A DNA stretch of 64,000 nt from Macrophomina tecta (lineage: Eukaryota; Ascomycota; Dothideomycetes; Botryosphaeriales; Botryosphaeriaceae). The notes below the pieces were generated by a model, which ran no database searches, was not told where the DNA came from, and worked only from the letters and a program-made list of their open reading frames with translations. The stretch lies in NCBI GenBank assembly GCA_024180945.1, contig JAKSGN010000043.1, forward strand, positions 2,790,001 through 2,854,000. The letters run 5' to 3'. The position numbers and the translations under genes were made by a program. The first letter of the stretch is position 1; every line of letters starts with the position of its first letter. Of this stretch, positions 24,423-35,398 are shown in pieces.

Positions 24423-27309
24423 ATGGTGGAGCAATCGGAATTTCTTTTGGCATCACGGACTGGGATTTGATCGGTGTCATAGACTTCAACATTGGCCCCA
24501 CTGCTTTTGGTTGTCAGTGGGTCGTAGGTAGGGTCTTACATTGTGAGAGGCTATCATGGATGTGATACTACGTGGTCCATGTAGGGTCTTCGATGACTCG
24601 ACCACTTAAAAGGCAGCTCTTGTCACGCATATACTGTCTTTTTGCCGACGCCCATTTATAGTTGTATTGGAAGAGATTCCTTGAATGCGAGTGCAAGCGG
24701 TATATTGAATGGTAGCAGTAATTATTGTTTCTTGTGCCCTCTCCCTCTCTCGGCTTTGTTCTTCCCACGAGAGTGAATACTATCCTGTGGAATGAAGAAT
24801 AAGTAACTCTCGTCAGTGTCCCACCCAGAGATGTATCTTGTGAGAAGAAGTGGCGTAAAATGAATGTCTGGGCATGAGCTGTCCCCACGGGCTGTTTGTC
24901 GCCATAGTGGGAGAACATGCTGCCATTTTAGCATCCTGAACAGATTCAGCCGGGATTGCTAAGGTCAGGTAAGAACGCACTGTTCTGCAAGCTATCTGTT
25001 TGGATATTACTGAGGCTTTGTTTCATGCGTTTGAACTCGCTTCGCTCTTTGTACCGTTCCAGCCGTCGCTCGGCCCCCACCACGGCTATTATCCCTGTAT
25101 ATACATTGATAAGAAGTCGAATGATTCCGAAAACCCGGCAAACACAGAGCACCAAATGAATATATGGAGTTGAAGTAGTAATCCGGAGGCGAGTGCAACC
25201 AAAATCATTACACATTTGCATCAGGATGACTGCTACAGCTACGCATCAGTGATATACATCACGGCCATGCTCCCTGCAGTAGTAATCTGAAAGACCCAAT
25301 TATTAAGCAGGGCAGGAATCCTGTCGCCCCACACTACCCCAACACCGCCGTCGCTTCGACACCGCCCCCGAGAAGGCACCGTAATCCAACACCGCTATTA
25401 CTTCAACGCGACTCTTACCCCGATAGGTCACAGAAACGGGAAATGGGACACCTTCCTAACTCGGTGCTCGGCACATATGTGCCCACGCGCGCGTGCGAGC
25501 CGACCCAAAAAAAAAAAAAAAAAAAAAAAAAAAGGAAAGCTCAATGGCCGCTCGAGGACAAATGCAGTCAACATGGCGATATGGTGCAGTGAAACAACAC
25601 AGAGTGCAGTCACATTAGTAGAAGCCCTGCTGAAAACCAGCAAACAGCAGCACCTCGAAGGGCAAGTTTTCCTATGGAGCTTCCGCAGAACCATCTGCCA
25701 AACCCTACACTCCCTTCACAACTTGCCGTGATCATGCTAATCCCCATCTCAGCACACCCCTCCTCCCGCCATCCTTCCCATCCTTCAGCATACCAATCAC
25801 CTTAACCTATTGGTAATCACCGTCATCATGATCCTCCCTATCATTGCCCAACCAGCCCGCCTCCTGCACATGCGTTGGCGAGAACCACCTCCCCAGGCTG
25901 GGCTCCAACATCCCCCTCGCTGACGCCCTCCATTGTCAATCTACCCTCCCACCTCGGTGCGCGCACCAAAATGCTGCACGGCAGGAGGCGTGTTCCCTTG
26001 TGATATGGCAGGGCGTTAACTACGAAGTCGTGGATCAGGGGCGGCGCTGCATGCATTGCGGCGCATGCGCGGATGTCCTCGGTGGCGTGCATGCTGTGTG
26101 TGTGTGTGTTGGGGGGGAGCGGTGTGGTGTTCGAGGAGTTGTGTGAGCTGGTGGGGAGAGGCTTGTTAGTTGCTGGCGCTGTCGTTGGGGTGAGGGGGAG
26201 GAAAAGGGGAAGGAGAAGGCCGCTGGATGATGATGCCCCAGGGCCAGATATGGACGGAGAAGGACCGTTTGAGGTTAAATTGCACTTCTGGCAGGCAGTG
26301 TTGGGGGTGGCGAATGATGCCGCGCTGTGGGAGAAGGCCTGTACGTCGTTTTAGCTTGCGGATCGGGGGCGGGCGGAAGGGGGCAGGGGTATAGTGAGAG
26401 AGGTCTGCGAGCTTGCGGACGAGTTGGGAATTTCGGCGCCTGTCCTGGGATCGTCGTGGTGGTTTTTTAGTAGTATGCTCATCATAAAAAGGTCCTGGAG
26501 GAAGGCCAGTTTGATGGATTGCCAAAGTGCATACACCGGCCTTGACCAGGAATTTAGTCACAGTGCTCATCAGGGAGTAAAGTATTCATTCCATGATCCA
26601 CATCGAATGCGAGCCAGATGGATGACGGCAGGCCATCTTGGCGGACAAGACACGGCGCCTTGAGATCCTCCTTGCCTCCGATGGCCCCGACGAGCTCCAT
26701 TCTTCAGAAGAGAAAGGTTGCCCGCAGCCATGCGCGCAGTCAAAGTCTTCGAATGGTGCCATACTCGGTAGAGAACTTGCCGTAGAAGCTCTGGGTCGAG
26801 AGAGCAGGGGCGGACGGCGTGCACCATGTATGCTTTACGTAACGGCCCGCGCTTGTGCTAACTATATTCGGCAATTAAGCATCGTAGGCGCACTACAAGA
26901 AACGAGCTACCGTGACTAAGTTGATTGTAATGCATCTGGACCCCGCATGTCGTACCACCTGGGCTTCGTTGAACCACTTACTCGACTTTGCTGTCTCGTT
27001 TCTGCTTAATTACACTCCTCAACTTTCACTACGGTTTGTCCTCAGATGCCACGTGCTCTCTTCTACAAAGGATTTCTGGCAGTAAGTTCTCCGGTATGCG
27101 AAGGAGGTGCATGGCGTTAATATCTAATCCGCTCTTTGGCTCTTGTCTATCACTCCGCTCATTACCAACTCCACCCAGAAAACTCGACCTTTCCTATGAC
27201 CCCACATTTTTCTCCTCCTCTTCATTGCATGAGTAAATAAAATGGGTATCTCTGAAGTAAAAAAGGAGCTGAGAGTCAAAAACCGGTACCCAAATTCTCC
27301 AAAAGCACT
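24423..27309. other. Long intergenic region without a convincing gene
   Basis: About 2.9 kb. It contains a 27-base A run and a GT repeat near 26098. On the plus strand around 26150-26560 a frame interrupted by a single TAG at 26352 carries protein-like pieces (HFWQAVLGVANDAALWEKA, then REVCELADELGISAP), possibly a decayed gene. Nothing else stands out. Confidence 0.45.
25507..25533. repeat. Poly-A run of 27
   Basis: A homopolymer A tract in intergenic sequence. No retroelement-like coding sequence or target-site duplication is obvious beside it. Confidence 0.9.
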
Positions 27310-29097
27310 TCAAGAAGACCCATTACGCTTCTCTACCTCATTTGCCTTAACAACATCGCTCCTAGAAGCCTCCGAGCCCACCCTTTCATCTCCTTCTTTC
27401 TCTTCCACTACCTCCCCAGCCTTCTGTTCCCGAGCTTCTTTCTCCTTCTCAGTCTTTACCATCGCCGCCTCCTCTTCCCCGACTTTCTTCACACTCTTCC
27501 ACTCTATCACACTGGAACCAAGAATCGACAAACAACTCATGACCAACGCGACTGTAAGAGCCTTGATCAGGGCGCCATTGTACGCCTGCAGCACGCTCGG
27601 CAGCGAGTCGGGGCCAAAAACATTCTTCAGATCGGTGGCGCCGGTGCCAACGACGGCCCTCGGAGGCACTTCGGGGGCCAGGCGACGGACGCCCTTGACG
27701 AGCTCGTTCGAGAAGACGTTCTGGCAGACGGAGACGAAGAGGGCACCGCCGAGTTGCTGGGCGAAGAAAATAAGAGTGGTGCCGATGGGCACCTCGGCGC
27801 GGGGCAGCACGCACTGCACGGCGATGTTGGACTGCTGCATGCCAAAGCCGAGGCCGAAGCCGTACAGAACCTGGTAGCCGAGCCATTCGGGGCGACCCGA
27901 GTTCGTCTTGAGGGTGGTCAGCAGGCCGGCACCGATGGAGAGGACGACCGAAGAGGTGATCATGAAAGGCGCGTAGTAGCCGAAGCGTGTAACGGCGGCG
28001 CCGGTGAGGATGGAGCCGACGACGAAACCGAGGATGAGCGGGAGCAGCATGAGGCCAGAGGAGACAGCGTCGGCGCCCTTGATAGCTTGGAACCAGAGGG
28101 GCAGGTAGTAGAGCATACTCATCATGGCAGCGGAGTTGCAGAAGGTGTACCACCAAGCACCGGCGATGGTGCGTTGTTTCAATAGGCGAGGGGTGATGGT
28201 GGCTGTGCCGTTGGGGTTCCATGTTTGGATGATGACGAAGGCGATGAGCAGGAGGAATGCAAGGACAAGGAGGACGATGATGCGGACATTGGACCAGGGG
28301 TAGGTGGAACCACCCCATTGCAGAGCAATCAGGAGGCATACCATGCCAGGAACGAAGCAGAGGTTGCCCAGAGGATCGAGTTGCATGAGCTTGTCTTTGA
28401 GGCTCAAGGCAGCTTTGGCGGGTGGGACGCTTTGCTTCACAGTGAAGATGACGACGATGGCCTGAATAGCACCGATGGGCAGGTTGATGTAGAAGCACCA
28501 TCGCCAGGTTACGTGGTCGGTAAAAGCACCCCCAATCAAGGGCCCAATAACACTGGCGACTCCGAATATAGCACCTCCAATGCCCTGAAGGATTGGACGC
28601 TTGCTCAAGGGCAGGAGAGGTATGATCAGAAGGACGGCGCCAATAAAGAGGCCGGCGGAGCCGAGACCAGCAAGGGCGCGGCCGACGATGAACGCGAGTG
28701 AGTTGGGAGCAGCACCACAGACGGCAGACCCGAGTTCGAAAAAGAAAAGCGAAGCCAGGTAGACAGTCCGTTGGTTGTAGAAGGTGTATAACCGGCCGAC
28801 GACAAGTTGAGTGGCGCACGTGGTCAGCATGTAAGCGCTTCCATACCAGCCAACATCGCCCAACGAGTCGAATTCGTCGGTGATGATAGGAATTGCGGTG
28901 GACAATATGGTCCGGTCCAGTGCGATGAGGAATATGCCAGCTTGGAGGGTGAGGAGGATGGGGATGGAGACGCGGAGGGGCGGGAAGGAAGGCGGCGGAG
29001 GCGTTGGCTGTGCCTCGACATCCTGGGGCTTTGCGCCATCTTGAGGAGGAGACGCCATGGCACTGTGTGCCGGGGTGTCGGTGGGCTTCTCGCTCAT
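27310..29097 (-). CDS. DHA2-type (14-helix) MFS multidrug/toxin exporter
   Basis: A single exon of 595 aa. The ATG at 29097 starts MSEKPTDTP and a disordered tail; an in-frame ATG 60 codons upstream adds an unlikely Arg/Pro-rich stretch. About 14 hydrophobic helices follow from residue 45. Motifs of the drug:H+ antiporter-2 family are clear: [17 protein letters not shown] in helix 1, [12 protein letters not shown], and [13 protein letters not shown] in the loop before helix 6. The C-terminus is a long charged Glu/Lys tail. These proteins export drugs, toxins or metabolites at the plasma membrane using the proton gradient. The gene is divergent from a Zn2Cys6 regulator across 538 bp, an arrangement common for exporters under local control. 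Confidence 0.9.
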   Translation of the reverse strand: MSEKPTDTPAHSAMASPPQDGAKPQDVEAQPTPPPPSFPPLRVSIPILLTLQAGIFLIALDRTILSTAIPIITDEFDSLGDVGWYGSAYMLTTCATQLVVGRLYTFYNQRTVYLASLFFFELGSAVCGAAPNSLAFIVGRALAGLGSAGLFIGAVLLIIPLLPLSKRPILQGIGGAIFGVASVIGPLIGGAFTDHVTWRWCFYINLPIGAIQAIVVIFTVKQSVPPAKAALSLKDKLMQLDPLGNLCFVPGMVCLLIALQWGGSTYPWSNVRIIVLLVLAFLLLIAFVIIQTWNPNGTATITPRLLKQRTIAGAWWYTFCNSAAMMSMLYYLPLWFQAIKGADAVSSGLMLLPLILGFVVGSILTGAAVTRFGYYAPFMITSSVVLSIGAGLLTTLKTNSGRPEWLGYQVLYGFGLGFGMQQSNIAVQCVLPRAEVPIGTTLIFFAQQLGGALFVSVCQNVFSNELVKGVRRLAPEVPPRAVVGTGATDLKNVFGPDSLPSVLQAYNGALIKALTVALVMSCLSILGSSVIEWKSVKKVGEEEAAMVKTEKEKEAREQKAGEVVEEKEGDERVGSEASRSDVVKANEVEKRNGSS

Positions 29098-29635
29098 ATT
29101 TGTGCCATGCGGACGAGGGAGTGTGAATTGGCGTGTGGATGGTGGAAGCACTGAGTCGGGGCAGTATAGGTATAAAAAGGTGCAGCGGTGACGAATTGGG
29201 AAGCGGTGGCAGGAACGAGTGACGGGCGCGGTGACGGTGACGGTGACGAGCGACGGGCGCGGCAACGGCCGGGGCAAGATGTATGAAAGGATGCGCTTAC
29301 CAGTGGCAGCGCGGGCCCAAACGCGGGAGAGGCATGTAAGGGAGGCACAGCATTAGGGCTAAGCCTTCTGGACGAGTCAACAGCTGGAGCTTGGCCTGCG
29401 AGGCTGCCCGCCGCCTGGGCCGCGCGGACTAGCGCGCCGAAAAGAGCAAGCCCGGGGGGAGAGCCGAACATCTCGGGCTTCGCATTGCCCGAGTTGCCGA
29501 CGCTGCAGCGGGGATTCCGCTCCCGACGGAGCGCCTCGGGCCCACCTCTGCTTCTTGTACGCCCACCACCTCCCCTCATCCTTCTCTCCAGGCTAGTCCG
29601 CGCCTTCGCTTCTGTCCCCCGTCTCCGTCCCCACC
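29098..29635. promoter_or_regulatory. Shared upstream region of the DHA2 exporter and Zn2Cys6 regulator
   Basis: A 538-bp divergent gap. A GTATAAAAAG-type TATA element lies near 29169-29178 read on the plus strand. A CGG-like pair suitable for a Zn2Cys6 dimer cannot be singled out by eye because the sequence is GC-rich. Confidence 0.45.
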
Positions 29636-32216
29636 ATGGACTCAGCAGCATCCACCCCCTTGTCTCCCAGGACTGCTGCCGACTCCGCCGATGCCGCTTC
29701 CAAGCCTCACCCGTCGAAGCCCCAAGCCAATGCCGCCGACGCCGCCGCCGCCGTCGCCGCCGCCGCCCAGCTGCCGCCGTTGGACCGCTCGCCTGCGCCT
29801 GTGAGACCGCAGGACCATTCGCTGCCAACCCCGAGCTCCTCCGACCCCGGCCAGCCCCTTAAACCCAACGCCTGCATCAGCTGTCAGCGCCGGAAGGTCA
29901 AGTGCGACCGCCAGGAGCCGTGCTCTTCGTGCAAGCGCTACCGCGCCCACTGTGAATTCCGGGATCCTGCCCCGCGGCGGAAGCGGAAACTCAGCGACGA
30001 GGACCTGCATGCGAAGCTCGACCGCTACGAATCAATCCTCAACCGCTTCGGCGCCCGCGTTGATGCTAGGCCTGACCCAGCCCTGGCCGAGAGGCCGGCC
30101 TCGGCTGCCCTGCCCACCCCAGTCTCGGCCTTCACGCCTTTGAATGCTCCGCGCCCGCCGCAACCCGCCCAGAGCACTCATGAGCCCTCCCCCGTCAGAT
30201 CAGCCACTGCCGCTGTCTCCAACAGCTTCGAGGGCAAGCTCATCTATGACAAGGGAAGCTCGCGCTATCTCGAAAACAGCCTCTGGAAAGGCATCTCTGA
30301 AGAGTTCAAGTCAGCCGAAGACATGTTGCGCCTCGCTTCCCCTGCCTCGAATTCGGCTGCCAGTGCTCCAGCAGACTCCTACCCGCTCGAGGCCAGTGAG
30401 CTTGTACTCGGCCTCGTGCGGAATCCAGCAGGTGGCCTTCGCAATCTCCACCCTCAGTCGCCTCACATCTTCCTTCTCTGGCAGGCCTTCTTGGATAATG
30501 TAAACCCTCTACTTAAGATTCTACACGCTCCAACAGTCCAACGCCAGATCCTCAAAGCCGCTAGCAACTTGGATGCAGTGGACGCCGAAACAGAGGTGCT
30601 GATGTTCGCCATCTACACCTTCGCCGTCACCTCCCTGAGCCATGAGGAGTGCCAGTCCACCTTTGGTGAAAGCAAGGAGGGCCTGCTTCGCAAGTTCCAG
30701 TTTGCCTCTAAGATAGCATTGCATCGGGCCGGCTTCCTCCGCTCGTCTTCGCTGGTAGTCCTGCAAGCTTACATGCTTTACCTGGTGAGTGTGCCATTAC
30801 TTATATCTTCCCGCGCCACTTGCCATCTCTTCGGCTGCGAACTCCGCACAGAGACCACGGAATATTAGACGGCGCCAAGAAGGACGCTTCTATCTCCCGC
30901 TGAGCAACGCCCGTAATGGCTGCTGACGTCCACCACAGTTAGCAATGCGTCCGTACTATGACATCCAGACACTCTGGTCTCTCTCAGCAATAGCCGTCCG
31001 CATAGGCCAGAGAATTGGACTGCACAGAGACGGCAGCAAGATGGGGCTGCCCCTGTTCGATATTGAGATGCGTAGGCGCATCTGGTGGCAACTCATGCCC
31101 CTGGACATCCGCACGGCAGAGCTCGCCGGCGGCTCCGCCACTCTGTTCTCGCGCGGCGTAGACACGGCTCTGCCGCTGAACGTGAACGATAGCGAGCTCA
31201 ACCCGGACATGAAGCAGCTCCCCGTCGAGCACACAGGCCCGACAGAGATGTTTTTCTGCCTGCTGCGCTACAACCTCGGCCGGTTCATGAGCCGCTCGAC
31301 GGCGCAAAACTACTTCGGCAACACCCAAACCAAGGTGTTCGGCGACGACCTGCCCAACATCATGGGCTCGGAGGCGTCGCTGGCCGAGAAGGACAGGAAG
31401 ATCAACGAGTTCGAGCAGTACCTGGAGGAGCACTTTCTCAAGCACTGCGACCCGTCGGTGCCGCTCCACTACATCACGGCCATCGTGGCGCGGTGCGCGC
31501 TCAGCGTCATGCGCGTCATGGCGCACCACCCGCGCCAGTATGCCGACAAGGGCAAGTCGCTGCCGCAGTCGGAGCGCGACTTCCTGTTCCAGTCGAGCCT
31601 CAAGCTCGTCGAGCTCGACAACCTCGCCCACGGCGACCCCAGCCTGCACCGCTACCTGTGGCACATGGACGCCTTTTTCCAGTGGGATTGCTTCATATTC
31701 TTGCTCTCGGAGCTCCGCTCACGCACCTCGCCCACGGACAAGGAGGTCGAGAAGGCTTGGTTCAACGTCAGTAAAATCTTCGAGTTCCACCCCGACATGC
31801 TCGACATCGGCCGCAACCCCCTACATCTCGCCGTCGGCAGCCTTGTCATGAAGGCCTGGGACGCCTACGTCGCCGAGGCGCTGCGCCTGCATAGACCCGC
31901 ACCGAGCTTGCAGGATCACAAGGCGCTCGAGGTGCTCGTGTCGAGGTTGAGGGACATGCAGTCGCGCTCGCCACCCGGTGGGCCGCACGGGGGTCAGCAA
32001 TCGTCGACGTCGTCAACGGCGGCGGGGCCGCGGGGGCCAGATGACGGGAGTGTAGCAGGTATTGGCGAGTGGGCCAAGCCGTGGAATGTGCCGGTTCACG
32101 CGCAAATTGATTCGAGCCCACTTGACTGGGACATGTGGGACGATATGTTGGCGGAGTTTGGGTTGGGCCAGGAGGCTTTTGGTAGCTATCTAGCTGGTTC
32201 CGCGGGGGTGAACTGA
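29636..32216 (+). CDS. Zn2Cys6 transcription factor with fungal-specific middle domain
   Basis: Two exons, 29636-30784 and 30939-32216, give 808 aa. The 154-nt intron joins YMLYL to LAMRPYYDIQTLW. After an Ala/Pro-rich start, the binuclear cluster has the spacing C-x2-C-x6-C-x5-C-x2-C-x6-C at Cys80, 83, 90, 96, 99 and 106, followed by a basic linker (RRKRK) and a short coiled coil (KLDRYESILNRF). The middle region contains RIGQRIGLHRDGS and a downstream RRRIWWQL, the hallmark of the PF04082 domain. The C-terminus is Ser/Gly-rich, then acidic with aromatic residues (DWDMWDDMLAEFG), which would suit an activation domain. It is a nuclear DNA-binding regulator. Its divergent neighbour, the DHA2 exporter, is a plausible target. 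Confidence 0.9.
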
Positions 32217-32513
32217 GGATTCGCTGAGGTGGGCTTTTCGTGAGTTAGTTCGGTGGGAAACGATAGGTGCATGTATATTATTGCTGACATAGATGCTTCG
32301 AATAGAAAGAGTGGTCGAGACCGGGACAGTGGGTTTGCCATTGTGGGTTCTCCGAGTAGATAGGTACTCTCTCGATCAAGCAGATTGGCGAGTGAGGAGG
32401 GGTAAACATACAGCCTTCGAGAGCAGGACATGCTATCATTGCGAAGCATAACCCATTTTTTTTTCTGTATGAATCCATCTATATACTCTCCCCCCGACAA
32501 CCCATAACACTCT

Positions 32514-33310
32514 TTACTTCAGCAGCTTCCTTACGCTCGTCTCCATCCAGAGCTTGGCATACTCGCGGTGCAGGAAATTGAACCACCGCGGCAGCTGCGG
32601 GGGCACCTTGCCGTCGGGCGTCGAGTTGAACAGGTAGCTCTTCATGTGGAAGGTGGCGAACTTGTCGTCGATATCGACCTCGAGCGAGAAGATGCCATCG
32701 GACGGCCTGGGTCCGGTCTTGAGCGGCGAGTCTCCGCAGCGGACGGCGACCTGCGTTTTTGTTTTAAGAGCGTCAGTCGATCCTCAAAGAGAGAAACCAT
32801 ATCCAATCACACCGATAGGCAAATTGGATAGAGGGGGAAGTAAAAGAAAGGAAAAGAAAAGAAAAGAAAAGAAAAGAAAAGAAAAGGGCTCACCTTCCCC
32901 GGCGCCCTCTCCACCACTTCAAAATGGTCGACAATCTTCGTCCCCACCTTGTAGTCGCTCTCGCGCAGCTCCTTCTTCTCCCACAGATGATCTTCCCTGC
33001 CCGGCAGCGCGCGATACTTGCGCGCCAGGTACTGCCGCTGCACCTCGAACCCGACGCCCGACCACACACCTGCGCAGAAGTCGCGCGTCAGCGTCTCCAG
33101 GTCGTTGGACTTGAGGTCGGCTAGCGGCACGCGCCGCACGCAGTGGTCGAGGCAGGCGGGCGGGTTGTCGGACGGGTTGCGGGCGCGGAGCAGCGCCGCC
33201 CAGGACAGGTACGAGGGCGTGGACGGGCTGATCGGGACGAAGTGCGACTCGCGCGTGTAGAGCTTCCAGCCGGCGGCGGTGGTGGTGAGGAGTTTTTTGA
33301 GGATGGGCAT
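32514..33310 (-). CDS. Protein of unknown function, two exons
   Basis: Exons 33310-32894 and 32750-32514 give 217 aa; the intron is 143 nt (GTGAGC donor, ACGCAG acceptor) and contains GAAAA repeats. The start at 33310 (MPILKKLLTTTAAGW) follows a 39-codon in-frame extension that looks non-coding. Sequence features are coding-like throughout: a mixed alpha/beta composition, WKLYTRESHFVPIS near the start, and PQLPRWFNFLHREYAKLWM near the end. There is no signal peptide and no membrane helix. I suspect it is conserved in fungi, but I cannot assign a family or reaction. The stretch IVDHFEVVERAPGKVAVRCG looks like paired beta strands. It is convergent with the Zn2Cys6 gene, about 300 bp from its stop. 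Confidence 0.75.
32851..32886. repeat. GAAAA tandem repeat inside an intron
   Basis: About seven near-perfect copies of a GAAAA unit on the plus strand lie in the intron of the unknown gene, close to its donor. In transcript sense it is a TTTTC-type pyrimidine tract. Confidence 0.9.
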
Positions 33311-34444
33311 TGGTTCAATTGCTGTGCGACTGGGAGATTTGGGTGGGAATTGCGAGGCGTGAGATGGGGGGACGGGTGGTGGAATGAGAGAGAAGAGGTG
33401 TGTTGTGGAGAGCTCGCGTGCTGGCACGGCAGGTTGGCAGGGCTGCTGCTGCTGCTGCTTGTGTCATATCTCTCCTCGGATCGACCGTGGGCGCGTTCGG
33501 TTTTCCGACAGTCGAGGGAGCTTGGGCCACCTGTGCGCTTTCTGCCCCGCCCCACTGTTGCCGGCCGCCGGCCCGCGCGCGGAGCTTGCTACGGGAACGC
33601 AAGCAGCGGCCAAACCTTGGGGGCATCGGCTGGGAGATGCATCGTCCGGCGGGAGTCTTCGTCTACTCCGTCTCATACGCATCTCAAGTTGTTTGTATTC
33701 TAAGTCGGTCGGGGGATCCAACTCGGCCGACACCCGGCCTGTCGGGCCATTCTGGTGCAGCCTGCAAAAACCTACTCGCATGAAAATAGCCGCGACTTGC
33801 TCAAAGAGGGAAAGAGGAGCGCTGAAATACGCCGACAACGCCAAGAATTGCACACAGCTCCCACGAGGCTTGATCTCTGTGGCGGATAGTATTCATATGG
33901 AGGTGGAACTTCAAATTGTCTCACGGCTGCGCTTCACTTCCTGCCCTTTGATTTCAAAATTTGGAATGGCTTCACCCCACCGCTTCTCCCTTCAACGGGG
34001 AATACCTCTACTTGGACAGGACTACAGGATACAACCGGCCTCAGCTTCACATCGAAATAGTATTCGGATTAAACATTTGCTTCATTAGTCTTCATTCTCG
34101 ATTGCCATCTCTGCTGACAATCACCTGTAAACAGTTGAATGAAGAGAGGTCGGCAGAGATGTGCATCGCTCAACCATAAAAGACCTTTCTGCTCCGATTC
34201 GTTTCGGCTTTATCTGATCAGGCACGACAATGCCAATAGCGGCTGCCTGCATACCCGTCTCCGCCCCGCAGTCCATGACATCATCCGTCCTTATCTCCGT
34301 CTTACTCCCGCCAAAAGCCATCCCCACCACTCCCGTCGACCCCAACCTCAAATACTCGCAGGAATCCGCCACAAAGCCCAGTACAACGCAACCAGTCCCC
34401 TTTCTTTCAACCCCAATCCTCAATTGACGGGAAATAAAAGCAAA
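33311..34444. other. Intergenic between divergent genes
   Basis: About 1.1 kb upstream of both the unknown protein (-) and the SDR (+). It holds a short CTG run near 33441-33457. No gene is supported. Confidence 0.5.
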
Positions 34445-35398
34445 ATGCCGCACCCGGTCTTCGCCGCCAACAATACCGCCCTCATCACCGGCGGCGCCTC
34501 GGGCATCGGCCTGGCCGTCGCTCAGCTCTGCCTCAAGCACGGTATGCGCGTCGCCATCGCCGACCGCAACCCGGACAACCTCGCCCGTGCGAGCTCGCTT
34601 CTCGCTGCCGGCGATCGCGTCGCCACCTACGAGACCGACGTCTCCCAGCCGTCGGCCTGGGACACGCTCAAGGCCGGCGTGCTCGAGCGCTTCCAGCGCG
34701 TCGACTTCCTGATGCTGAACGCCGGGATCGGGCTGAAGGGGACGTGGGGGGATAGGGAGTATTTCGAGAAGGTATGCATGTTGTGCGCGGGTGGAGCGGG
34801 AGCCCGTTCCAGCGCCGCCAAGCCTCACTCTCCCCAGTCCTCAGCGAAGCCAATAATTGCCGATGCTCATTATCGCTTGCAGACCCTCTCCACCAACCTC
34901 TTCGGCGTCATCCACGGCCTCAACGCCTTCGTCCCCCACATCCAACCCTCCCCGACCCCCTCCGCTATCGTCATCACCGGCTCCAAGCAAGGCATCACCA
35001 ACCCGCCCGGCAACGCCGCCTACAACGCCTCCAAGTCGGCTGTCAACACCCTCGCCGAGCACCTCTCCTACGATCTACGCGCCACCCCGCAGCACTCCGT
35101 CCACCTGCTCGTCCCCGGCTGGACCTTTACCGGCATGACGGGCGGCGGGACCGTCAAAGAGAAGCCCGCGGGCGCGTGGGCGCCCGAGCAGGTGGCCGCG
35201 TACTTGGAGGAGAAGATGGGAGAGGGGAAGTTTTATGTCATCTGCCCGGATAATGACGTGAGCGAGGAGATGGATCGGAAGAGGGTGTTGTGGGCGGCTG
35301 GGGATTTGGCCGAAGGGAGGCCGCCGTTGTCGAGGTGGAGGGAGGAGTGGAAGGGCGAGGTGGAGAAGTTCATGAGCGGCGATGCGGGGCCGAAGTGA
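34445..35398 (+). CDS. Short-chain dehydrogenase/reductase
   Basis: Two exons, 34445-34771 and 34883-35398, give 280 aa. The 111-nt intron has no in-frame stop, so an unspliced reading gives 37 extra residues between the NAGIG and catalytic blocks; splicing joins DREYFEK to TLSTNLFGV, as expected in this fold. The cofactor motif TGGASGIG sits near residue 14, NAGIG near 97, the catalytic Ser in VITGSKQG and the Tyr/Lys pair in YNASK. The start ATGCCGCAC follows AGCAAA. It is an NAD(P)-dependent oxidoreductase of unknown substrate. It is the fourth gene in a row after the DHA2 exporter, a regulator and the unknown protein, so it may belong to the same functional group. Confidence 0.87.
   Translation: MPHPVFAANNTALITGGASGIGLAVAQLCLKHGMRVAIADRNPDNLARASSLLAAGDRVATYETDVSQPSAWDTLKAGVLERFQRVDFLMLNAGIGLKGTWGDREYFEKVCMLCAGGAGARSSAAKPHSPQSSAKPIIADAHYRLQTLSTNLFGVIHGLNAFVPHIQPSPTPSAIVITGSKQGITNPPGNAAYNASKSAVNTLAEHLSYDLRATPQHSVHLLVPGWTFTGMTGGGTVKEKPAGAWAPEQVAAYLEEKMGEGKFYVICPDNDVSEEMDRKRVLWAAGDLAEGRPPLSRWREEWKGEVEKFMSGDAGPK

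Noticed and set aside
25507..25533. Poly-A runs here and at 56820-56843 as retroelement tails
   Set aside because: No reverse-transcriptase fragment, no target-site duplication and no repeated flank could be seen. They are treated as simple homopolymers.
27449..28819. Minus-strand open frame of 456 codons inside the DHA2 exporter in another frame
   Set aside because: Its composition (Arg/His/Pro/Cys) is that of a shifted reading of the transporter; the exporter frame has the family motifs.
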